Source of the DNA: JBKPRX01 sp046734795 | Lineage (GTDB): Bacteria > Actinomycetota > Thermoleophilia > Gaiellales > Gaiellaceae | Assembly (NCBI GenBank): GCA_046734795.1 | Contig: JBKPRX010000133.1 | Location: 1 to 12,541, forward strand | DNA length: 12,541 nucleotides | Reading direction: 5' to 3' | Shown: piece by piece, positions 6,281-12,541 of the stretch | How positions within the stretch are numbered: position 1 is the first letter of the stretch | Layout of the letters: each line of letters begins with the position of its first letter | Position numbers and translations under genes: made by a program | Notes under the pieces: model-generated | The model's database searches: none | Told to the model about the DNA's origin: nothing | The model's input: only the letters and a program-made list of their open reading frames with translations

Positions 6281-7731
6281 GGCTCGGCCACGATGCGGCC
6301 GGAGGCTACCGCGTCTTGCAGTGCGCGGTAGTCGCGATCGTTTTGGTCCGCGTACGTCTCGGCGAACGACGCCATCGCGCGATCGAAGGCGTCTCGCTTA
6401 CCGAGGTACGCGCCGATCGCAATTCGGTCGCCCGAGCGCGCGTGGGCTCTCGCGAGCGTCCAACCGCAAACGCGTCCGTAGGCCTTCATCGCTGACGAAT
6501 CCATCTCCTCGACTTCCGCCGAGCCTTTCGCGTTCCAGAGCTGACGGATGTAGAAGTCCTTCGTCTCCCCGTCGATCGTGACGATCCGCGCCCAACCGAG
6601 CATGACGTCGGCCGCCGCCTGCATCATCCGTTGTCCCTCCACGATGCGCTGCCCGTGCTCGACGTACTGGCTCTTGCCGAGGAAGGGTTCGAGCACCGAG
6701 GGCTGTGCTTCTTTGAATTGGAGGAACAGCGGGTCGTTGTTGTCGCGTCCGATCATGAGCAAGATCCAGGAGCGCGTGCCCACGCTCCCGACGCCACCGA
6801 CCTTTCGCGCGGCGTGCACGTAGCGGTAGCTCGCGAGTAGGTTGCGCCGGTCCTGCGGCAGCGTGCGCTGATACGTGCGAATCATGCGCTGCACGACGTC
6901 CTCCAGATGTTGCTGCTCGGCACCCGGCACGACGTCCTCGATCGGCGTGATCAGCGGCGGGTCGCCGACGATCCGTAGCTCGCCGTCGACCGTTCGACAC
7001 AGCTTGGAGAGCGCCCGCACGCTGTCCTTCGTGCGCGCTCTCGCGACGTCGGTCTGGAAGCGCTTCATCTCCTTGCTCGGCGATGCTGCTCCAAGCTGCT
7101 TGACGATGCCCGCGACGTCGAGGCGCGTGTACCAGACGTCGACGTTACGCATCTGCGCGAAGCGCGCCATCGCTTCGCGGTACTCACGTACCGTCGCCAT
7201 CACGATCGAGCGGCGAATCGCTTCCTTGAAACCGCGATCGCGGCCCGCGACCGCGAAGCTCGCCGCCAGCCGCTTCACGTCCCACTCGAACGGTCCGGGC
7301 AGCGTCTCGTCGAAGTCGTTGATGCTGAAGACGAGCCTTCGATCGGGTGCGCCGAAGATGCCGAAGTTCGAGAGATGCGCATCGCCGCAGAGTTGGGAGT
7401 GCAATCCGGTCCGCGGCCCGTCCGCGAGATCGGCCGCCATGACGAAGGCGGCACCGCGGAAGAATGTGAACGGCGACACGAGCATGCGCCCGTATCGGAT
7501 CGGGGCGAGCTCGGGCAGTCGTGTCTCGCCCTGCGCCTCGAGAAGATCGATTGGGTCTCTGCGCCCCGGAGCCGGGTCCCACGTGCCGTGCGCCGCGCGT
7601 GGAAGCTCGCCGCGTGCGGCCCTCCCACGAGCGGCCCGTTCGGCCGGGCTGTAACGCGACGCTGCTTTCGGCCGCTCAGACGTCTCGTCGCGCGAGTCGA
7701 TGGCGGCTTCCTTCGAAACCGTCACGGACAC
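6271..7731 (-). CDS. DUF2252 family protein (COG4320), kinase-fold-like motifs
   Basis: Predicted soluble protein of 486 residues matching DUF2252 over most of its length: RYGRM with SPFTFFRGAA (about 79-95), LCGDAHLSNFG (114-124), NDFDET then PGPFEWD (138-152), SYRYVHAARKVGGVGSVG (301-318) and HGQRIVEGQRMMQAAAD (359-375) with LGW (378-380). The GDAHLSN and NDFDE motifs resemble the catalytic and metal-binding loops of aminoglycoside-phosphotransferase-like kinases. A phosphotransferase role is thus plausible, but no substrate is established for the family. The GTG at 7731 is preferred because AAAGG lies about nine bases upstream and conserved sequence begins well after it. The frame is open to 7833, and other GTG codons are possible. 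It is divergent from the sulfatase gene across 245 bases and upstream of the VOC gene on the same strand. Confidence 0.88.
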   Translation of the reverse strand: MSVTVSKEAAIDSRDETSERPKAASRYSPAERAARGRAARGELPRAAHGTWDPAPGRRDPIDLLEAQGETRLPELAPIRYGRMLVSPFTFFRGAAFVMAADLADGPRTGLHSQLCGDAHLSNFGIFGAPDRRLVFSINDFDETLPGPFEWDVKRLAASFAVAGRDRGFKEAIRRSIVMATVREYREAMARFAQMRNVDVWYTRLDVAGIVKQLGAASPSKEMKRFQTDVARARTKDSVRALSKLCRTVDGELRIVGDPPLITPIEDVVPGAEQQHLEDVVQRMIRTYQRTLPQDRRNLLASYRYVHAARKVGGVGSVGTRSWILLMIGRDNNDPLFLQFKEAQPSVLEPFLGKSQYVEHGQRIVEGQRMMQAAADVMLGWARIVTIDGETKDFYIRQLWNAKGSAEVEEMDSSAMKAYGRVCGWTLARAHARSGDRIAIGAYLGKRDAFDRAMASFAETYADQNDRDYRALQDAVASGRIVAEPDV

Positions 7732-7868
7732 TGCGCCTACACCTTTTGTCCCCACGTTCTTCCATCGTGCCGTCCTTCCACGACCTCGCATCAACCCAAT
7801 CGCACGAGAAGACTTGCGCGTTGACGGCAGCAATTCGGGAGCCGCATCTCGATATCACCTGCATCGGG

Positions 7869-7899
7869 TGACGGACCTGCTCGGGTCGGGCCGTACGAT
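7869..7899 (+). promoter_or_regulatory. Weak promoter candidate for the sulfatase gene
   Basis: TACGAT (7894-7899) fits the TANNNT -10 pattern common in actinobacteria. TGACGG (7869-7874) lies 19 bases upstream as an imperfect -35, which is slightly long. It would give a leader of about 70 bases before the ATG at 7977. In the rest of the 245-base divergent spacer (7732-7976) I see no other clear element, and no convincing promoter for the DUF2252 gene. Confidence 0.25.
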
Positions 7900-7976
7900 C
7901 GGCGCCGTGGACTTGCACTCCACGCATCTGACTCAGCGAGGGCCCCCGAACTCTCAACCGTAGGAGGCACGGGCCG

Positions 7977-10379
7977 ATGAGTGATCGGGAGATCGACCGC
8001 ACTATCCTGCCGATTCGGCGCCAACCGTTCGGCGGCGTCACGAACAAGACTCTCGAGGGCTCGGAGCCCGACTGGAACCAGGCGGCGAAGGTGACGCCCC
8101 CGGACGGTGCCCCGAACGTCCTGGTCGTGCTCATCGACGACGCCGGCTTCGGCAACCCGAGCACCTTCGGCGGCCCGATCAGCACTCCGAACTACACGCG
8201 CATGGCGGAGGAGGGTCTTCGCTTCAACCGCTTCCACGTGACCGCGGTCTGCTCGCCGACTCGTGCGGCAATGCTCACGGGCCGCAACCAACACCGCGTC
8301 GGATTCGGCCTCGTCGCCGAGTTCTCGGGGCCCTTCCCGGGCTACAACGCCACCATCCCTCGGGACTGCGCGACGCTGCCGCGGATCCTGCAAGAGAACG
8401 GGTATCTCACCGCCTGCATCGGCAAGTGGCACCTGACGCCGGACGACCAGCAGGGCTCGGGCGGCCCGTTCAACCGCTGGCCGACCGGGCTCGGGTTCGA
8501 CTACTACTGGGGCTTCCTCGGCGGCGAGGCGGGACAGTACGACCCGCTCGTCACGGAGAACCAGAAGATTCAAGGTGTCCCCGAGGGCGACGACGGCAAG
8601 CCCTATTACTTCCCGGACGACATGCCCGTGAAGGCGATCGACTGGCTGCATCGCGTGCGCGCGGAACACCCCGACGGGCCCTGGTTCATGTACTACTCGA
8701 CCGGCTGCAGTCATGCGCCGCACCACGTGCCGCGCGAGTGGTCGGACAAGTACGCGGGGAAGTTCGATCAGGGCTGGGACGTGCTGAGAGAAGAGACGCT
8801 CGCCCGTCAGAAGGAGCTCGGCGTCGTGCCCGCCGACACGGAGCTGTCCCAGAACGACGCCTTCCCGAAGTGGGAGACGCTTAGCGAGACCGAGAAGCGT
8901 CTGTACGCGCGTCAGATGGAGACGTACGCCGGCTACTCCGAGAACGCCGACTGGAACGTCGGCCGCGTGCTCGCTGCGATCGACGAGCTGGGAGAGCTCG
9001 ACAACACAGTCGTGATCTGGATCTGGGGCGACAACGGCGCCAGCCTGGAGGGCACGCTCTCCGGCACCTTCAACGAAATGACGACGCTGAACGGCATCCC
9101 GCTCACCGCCGAGCAGCAGATGGGGCTCCTGTTCAAGCACGGCGGGTTGGAGGCCTGGGGCGGCGAGCTGATGGCGCCGCACTACTCGTCGGCCTGGGCC
9201 TGGGCGAGCAACTGTCCGTTCGACTGGGGCAAGCAGGTCGCTTCCCATCTCGGCGGCACGCGCAATCCGCTCGTCGTTCGCTATCCGAAAGAGATCTCAG
9301 ATCCGGGCGGCCTGCGCAGCCACTTCACGCACGTGATCGACATCGCGCCGACCGTGTTGGAGCTCGCCGGGATTCCGGCGCCGTCGCATGTCGACGGCAT
9401 CGAGCAGGAACCGCTGCACGGGTTCACGTTCGTCGATGCTTTCTCGGATGCCGCCGCACCCGAGCGCCACAAACAGCAGTACTTCGAGGCGGTCGGCAAC
9501 CGGGGGATGTACAAGGACGGCTGGTGGCTCGCGATGCGGCTGCCACGCATTCCCTGGCTGCTCGATCCCGAGGCGCTCAAGCAGTTCGGTGCAGGCTGGG
9601 ATCCGGACGCCGACCCCGCTGAGCTCTACTACCTGCCTGAGGACTTCGCGCAGGCGAGAGACCTCGCCGACAAGCATCCGGAGAAGGTCGACGAACTGCG
9701 GAAGCTCTTCTGGGAAGAGGCAGAGCGCTACCAGGTCCTGCCGATCCTGGGCGGGCTCTCCTCCTTCTACGGGATCGTGCCGCCCGTTCCGAAGGAGTCA
9801 AAGTTCACGTACCGCGGGCGGATCGAGAACGTTGCGGCCGGGATGATTCCGCGCATCTACAACCGCTCGTACACGATCAGCGCCGACCTCGTCATCCCCG
9901 AAGGCGGCGCAGAGGGCGTGATCGTCGCGGCGTTCGATCACCTGGGCGGCTTCTGCCTGTACGTCATGGACGGGAAGCTGACGCACCACTACTCGATGCT
10001 CGGAGTGTTCGAATACACGCACGAGGCGGAGACCACGCTGCCGAGTGGAGAGGTGAGCGTCGAGATGGTGTTTGCCGCCGACGCGCCTAAGCCCGCGACC
10101 GGCGGCGCGGTGACCCTGCTCGTGAACGGCGAGCCGGTCGCCTCGGGTCGGATGGAGCACACGGTGCCCGGACGCTTCTCGGGGTATGCGGGTATGGACA
10201 TCGGTTGCGACAACGGCCTCGTCGTCGACCGCAACTACGCGGACCGAGCGCCCTTCCGGTTCACGGGCGAAATCAAGCACGTGACGTTCGACATCGCTCC
10301 GCATCTGAGCGAGGAGGACGCGCAGAGTCTTCACGCGCACGCGCAGCAGGCGCTTGCCGCCCACGCAGCGAGTGCATAG
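7977..10379 (+). CDS. Arylsulfatase-type type I sulfatase with C-terminal extension
   Basis: Hydrolase of 800 residues that would cleave sulfate esters through a formylglycine made from cysteine. The N-terminal domain (about 45-480) has metal residues D54/D55, the maturation motif CSPTR with C92 and R96 (codon 8250-8252), GKWHL with K150 and H152, H246 in GCSHAPHH, and WGDNGAS with D352/N353. A second region of about 600-795 is rich in beta-strand-like and glycine stretches and may be a sugar- or lipid-binding sandwich. Size and extension resemble large mycobacterial AtsD-type sulfatases. No signal peptide is visible, so it is probably cytoplasmic. The ATG is fixed by AGGAGG ten bases upstream. 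The partner modifying enzyme is encoded at 11823-12541. The natural substrate cannot be read from the sequence. Confidence 0.94.
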   Translation: MSDREIDRTILPIRRQPFGGVTNKTLEGSEPDWNQAAKVTPPDGAPNVLVVLIDDAGFGNPSTFGGPISTPNYTRMAEEGLRFNRFHVTAVCSPTRAAMLTGRNQHRVGFGLVAEFSGPFPGYNATIPRDCATLPRILQENGYLTACIGKWHLTPDDQQGSGGPFNRWPTGLGFDYYWGFLGGEAGQYDPLVTENQKIQGVPEGDDGKPYYFPDDMPVKAIDWLHRVRAEHPDGPWFMYYSTGCSHAPHHVPREWSDKYAGKFDQGWDVLREETLARQKELGVVPADTELSQNDAFPKWETLSETEKRLYARQMETYAGYSENADWNVGRVLAAIDELGELDNTVVIWIWGDNGASLEGTLSGTFNEMTTLNGIPLTAEQQMGLLFKHGGLEAWGGELMAPHYSSAWAWASNCPFDWGKQVASHLGGTRNPLVVRYPKEISDPGGLRSHFTHVIDIAPTVLELAGIPAPSHVDGIEQEPLHGFTFVDAFSDAAAPERHKQQYFEAVGNRGMYKDGWWLAMRLPRIPWLLDPEALKQFGAGWDPDADPAELYYLPEDFAQARDLADKHPEKVDELRKLFWEEAERYQVLPILGGLSSFYGIVPPVPKESKFTYRGRIENVAAGMIPRIYNRSYTISADLVIPEGGAEGVIVAAFDHLGGFCLYVMDGKLTHHYSMLGVFEYTHEAETTLPSGEVSVEMVFAADAPKPATGGAVTLLVNGEPVASGRMEHTVPGRFSGYAGMDIGCDNGLVVDRNYADRAPFRFTGEIKHVTFDIAPHLSEEDAQSLHAHAQQALAAHAASA

Positions 10380-10390
10380 GAAATGCGACC

Positions 10391-10421
10391 GGCGTGGCGG
10401 CGGCCGCTTCGCCGCCACGCC
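10391..10421 (+). terminator. Strong intercistronic hairpin (12 perfect pairs)
   Basis: GGCGTGGCGGCG (10391-10402) pairs perfectly with CGCCGCCACGCC (10410-10421) around a seven-base loop, starting 11 bases after the sulfatase stop and ending just before the next ribosome-binding site. A T-run is absent and an A-rich stretch follows. Partial termination or 3'-end protection that sets the ratio of sulfatase to downstream genes is more likely than a full stop. Confidence 0.6.
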
Positions 10422-10439
10422 TCGGAAAAGGGAGAGAGC

Positions 10440-10955
10440 ATGAGCGACGAGACGCTGGATGTACTGATCGCGGTCTACCTGATCCCCGATCTCGCCCGGC
10501 AGGACTTCGACGCGTTCGTCAAGCTCGCCGAGGATGACGCCGTCTCGACCGAAGGGATCGTCCTCGTGACGAAGGACGCGGACGGCGAAGTGCACGTCGA
10601 GGAGACGGGCGACCACCTGGGCCGAAAGGGGCTCGTCGCAGGCGGGGGCGTCGGCCTCGTTGTCGGCTTGTTCGCACCGCCGCTACTCGCTGCGACGGCG
10701 GTCGGCGCGGCCGTCGGTGGGCTCGCGGGCAAGTTCGCCCGGAAGCGCGTGGCGGCGGGGATCGGCGAGAAGATGGACGACGCACTACCGCCGGGCTCGG
10801 CAGGGATCATCGCGATCTACGAGCAGGCGGACGCCGAGCTCGTCGACGGCACGCTCGCGAACGCGATTCGCAAATCGACCGCGCAGATCGACAAGGCGAG
10901 CGCGAAGGAGCTCAAGGCGGGGCTCGAGGAGGCGGGGGCGGGACTCGCGGGCTGA
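10440..10955 (+). CDS. DUF1269-like glycine-zipper membrane-associated protein
   Basis: Protein of 171 residues. An N-terminal alpha/beta portion (about 6-58) resembles a small ferredoxin-like fold. A glycine/alanine-rich hydrophobic hairpin follows (about 62-98, GLVAGGGVGLVVG...AVGAAVGGLAG), then a short strand region ending in PPGSAGIIAIYE (118-128) and a charged helical tail with many Ala, Lys and Glu. This layout matches the DUF1269 family, whose function is unknown. The ATG at 10440 follows GGGAGAG; an earlier in-frame ATG at 10383 would include the hairpin and is rejected. It lies between the sulfatase and a second membrane protein, 18 bases upstream of the latter, and is probably co-transcribed. 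A role in membrane stress or in supporting the sulfatase is guesswork. Confidence 0.78.
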   Translation: MSDETLDVLIAVYLIPDLARQDFDAFVKLAEDDAVSTEGIVLVTKDADGEVHVEETGDHLGRKGLVAGGGVGLVVGLFAPPLLAATAVGAAVGGLAGKFARKRVAAGIGEKMDDALPPGSAGIIAIYEQADAELVDGTLANAIRKSTAQIDKASAKELKAGLEEAGAGLAG

Positions 10956-10973
10956 GTCACCGATGAGGAACAC

Positions 10974-11801
10974 GTGAGCCTCGTCTGGGCAGGCCTCATC
11001 GTCGCGGGCGTCACCGTCGTTGCCGTCACGACGATGTTGCTCGTCCGCCGCGGCGCGCCGGCTGGGAGCTACTTCGAAGACGGTGACCGCGCCGCCGGAG
11101 TTTTCGGAGTGCTCGCGACCGGGTTTGCTGTGCTTCTCGGGTTCGTCGTCTTCCTCGCGTTCGAGAGCTACGACACGTCGCGAAGCGGCGCCGAGACGGA
11201 AGCGCAGATCGTCACGCAGCAGTTCGAGACGGCGCATCTCTTCCCGGTCGCCGCGCGCGCGTCGCTCTCGGGTGCGCTCGTCTGCTACGCGCGCACGGTC
11301 ATCCATCAGGAATGGCGGGAGATGGAGGACGGCACGCTCGGAGACAAGGCGAATCCGTGGGGCGTCGTCACGTTCCGCGTTCTCCGTAACGCCCACCCGC
11401 AGACCGCCATCGAGCAGGCGGCGTACTCGAAGTGGCTCGACCAGCGCTCCGACCGCGAGCAGGCGCGCGTCGACCGGATCCACGGCGGCGAGGGCGTGAT
11501 CCCGGTACCGCTCTGGATCGTGCTGCTTCTCACCGCGGCGGTCATCTTCGTGTTCATGCTCTTCTTCGCCGACAGCGCCGAGCGCGCCGTCGTGCAGGCG
11601 GCGCTGATGGGCGGCGTCGCGATCGTGATCTCGTCGATGCTGCTGCTCCTGTGGTTCCTCGACAATCCGTACCACGCCGGAGTCGGTGGACTCCGACCCG
11701 TCGCGATGGAGCGTGCGATCAGGATCCTCGACCAGGAGGCGGTGGAGGTGGGTGGGAGGCTCACGGTCCCGTGCGACGCGCAGGGGATCCCGCGAAGCTG
11801 A
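10974..11801 (+). CDS. DUF4239 (bestrophin-like) four-helix membrane protein
   Basis: Integral membrane protein of 275 residues with predicted helices at about 3-24, 42-63, 178-198 and 205-229. A long hydrophilic central segment (about 64-175) lies between helix pairs. The region after TM2 (FLAFESYDTSRSGAETEAQIVTQ), with its acidic and alcohol residues, and the overall layout fit the DUF4239 bestrophin-like family. Some bestrophin relatives are anion channels, but transport by this family is not established. The GTG at 10974 has GAGGA about seven bases upstream. It is the last gene of the plus-strand cluster and converges on the formylglycine-generating enzyme gene with a 21-base gap. Anion or sulfate movement linked to the sulfatase is an attractive but unproven idea. 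Confidence 0.8.
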   Translation: MSLVWAGLIVAGVTVVAVTTMLLVRRGAPAGSYFEDGDRAAGVFGVLATGFAVLLGFVVFLAFESYDTSRSGAETEAQIVTQQFETAHLFPVAARASLSGALVCYARTVIHQEWREMEDGTLGDKANPWGVVTFRVLRNAHPQTAIEQAAYSKWLDQRSDREQARVDRIHGGEGVIPVPLWIVLLLTAAVIFVFMLFFADSAERAVVQAALMGGVAIVISSMLLLLWFLDNPYHAGVGGLRPVAMERAIRILDQEAVEVGGRLTVPCDAQGIPRS

Positions 11802-11822
11802 CGCGGCGGCGCGGTCGTGACG

Positions 11823-12541
11823 CTAAGGCCGAACGATGCAGCGAAAGCCGATGTGGCCCGTCGAGGTGTCGATCGCCTCGGCCTGACGCGCGGCTGGCCG
11901 ATAACGCAGACAGTAGTTCGGCGCGCAGAGATGCGAGCCACCCTTGATCACCTTGCGCGGGATGTGCTCACCCGGCTGTAGCTCGGGAGGCGCGCAGCAC
12001 GGCGACGCGGACACGCTTGTCGGCTGCGTCGTGAACCAATCGCTTGTCCACTCCCACACGTTCCCGCACATGTCGAAGAGGCCGAAGCCGTTCGATGCGA
12101 AGCTCTTGACCGGCGACGTGCCTTCGTAGCCGTCGAGCTTCAGGTTCTGCCACGGGAACTCGCCTTGCCACGTGTTCGCCGCCGGGCTCCCGCCCGGAAA
12201 GTGCTCCTCGCCCCAGGCAAAGACCGCGCCTTCGAGTCCGCCGCGAGCCGCACGCTCCCACTCGGCCTCGTTCGGTAGGTCCTTCCCGGACCACTCGGCG
12301 TACGCCTCTGCGTCCTCACAGGCGACGTGAACGACGGGATGGTGATCGCGACCGTTGATCGATGTCTTGGGGCCGCCGGGCCGCTTCCAGTACGCGTCGG
12401 GAACGTACTCCCACCAGCTCCGGAAGTCGTCGAGACTGACCGGGCCTGCCGTCTTTCGAAAAACGAGCGAGCCTCGCACGAGCAGTTCAGGATCAGCGTC
12501 CGGGTACAGCCCCGGGTCGAGCGGCCGCTCGGCAACAGTCG
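11823..12541 (-). CDS. Formylglycine-generating enzyme (FGE, SUMF1-like), 5' end beyond window
   Basis: The visible 238 C-terminal residues are those of the copper-dependent oxidase that turns the sulfatase CxPxR cysteine into formylglycine. Hallmarks in order are a region ending in LDPGLYPDADPELLV, GRDHHPVVHVACEDAEAYAEW, LPNEAEWERAARGG, NTWQGEFPW, GNVWEWTSDW and GGSHLCAPNYCLRYRPAAR. The catalytic cysteine pair is intact (codons 11925-11927 and 11910-11912). FGE proteins are near 300 residues, so about 60-80 N-terminal residues are missing to the right. The GTG at 12479 is not the start: the frame stays open and keeps family-like sequence to the edge. It is convergent with, and functionally matched to, the CSPTR-bearing sulfatase at 7977-10379. 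Confidence 0.93.
   Translation of the reverse strand, partial: TVAERPLDPGLYPDADPELLVRGSLVFRKTAGPVSLDDFRSWWEYVPDAYWKRPGGPKTSINGRDHHPVVHVACEDAEAYAEWSGKDLPNEAEWERAARGGLEGAVFAWGEEHFPGGSPAANTWQGEFPWQNLKLDGYEGTSPVKSFASNGFGLFDMCGNVWEWTSDWFTTQPTSVSASPCCAPPELQPGEHIPRKVIKGGSHLCAPNYCLRYRPAARQAEAIDTSTGHIGFRCIVRP

Noticed and set aside
7732..7833. 34-residue N-terminal extension of the DUF2252 protein
   Set aside because: Basic, low-complexity sequence outside the conserved family region, and a GTG with an upstream AAAGG is available at 7731.
7791..9248. 485-codon open frame on the minus strand opposite the sulfatase
   Set aside because: Antisense mirror of the sulfatase catalytic domain, with no recognisable motif and no good ribosome-binding site.
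9798..10616. 272-codon open frame on the minus strand spanning the sulfatase end and the next gene
   Set aside because: It covers the 3' part of one strong gene, a hairpin and the start of another. The product resembles no family.
10785..11675. 296-codon open frame on the minus strand opposite the DUF1269/DUF4239 genes
   Set aside because: Charged, repetitive Arg/Glu/Asp product antisense to a protein with clear membrane helices.

Overview
The window is GC-rich throughout, with strong G/C preference at third codon positions, frequent GTG starts and purine-rich Shine-Dalgarno sites. Together with a twin-arginine-exported multicopper oxidase, a DUF2252 protein and an actinobacterial-style sulfatase with its formylglycine-generating enzyme, this suggests a high-GC actinobacterium. 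No rRNA, complete tRNA or 16S-type marker is present, so the assignment is an inference and no genus is proposed.

Left part (1-3157). The window opens in a broken copy (1-159, minus) of a vicinal-oxygen-chelate (VOC) gene whose intact relative lies at 5753-6193. Next is a minus-strand two-component operon: an OmpR-type response regulator (1299-1994) followed, with an 8-base overlap, by its sensor kinase (173-1306). An 86-base divergent spacer carries a plausible promoter and an 11-base-period direct repeat. On its other side is a plus-strand D-alanyl-D-alanine carboxypeptidase-like enzyme (2081-3157).

Middle part (3158-6193). A 513-base gene-free stretch holds short direct repeats and a tRNA-T-arm-like motif. 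A Tat-exported multicopper oxidase follows (3671-5419). The next 333 bases lie between convergent genes. They contain an inverted repeat, two hairpins, a Shine-Dalgarno-like site and an orphan coding-like frame that runs into the end of the intact VOC gene (5753-6193, minus).

Right part (6271-12541). A DUF2252 gene (minus) is divergent from a plus-strand cluster: an 800-residue sulfatase with a CSPTR formylglycine motif, a small glycine-zipper DUF1269-like protein and a four-helix DUF4239/bestrophin-like membrane protein. Convergent with these, only 21 bases away, is the 3' portion of a formylglycine-generating enzyme gene that runs off the right edge. The cluster therefore encodes both the sulfatase and the enzyme that would oxidise its active-site cysteine, with two membrane-associated proteins of unknown role between them. 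This is the most coherent functional unit in the window.

No insertion sequence, CRISPR array, phage module or defence system was found. The most unusual signals are the VOC pseudogene/paralog pair, the loss of most metal ligands in the intact VOC protein, the orphan leader and gene remnant after the oxidase, and the sulfatase cluster with its two unexplained membrane proteins.
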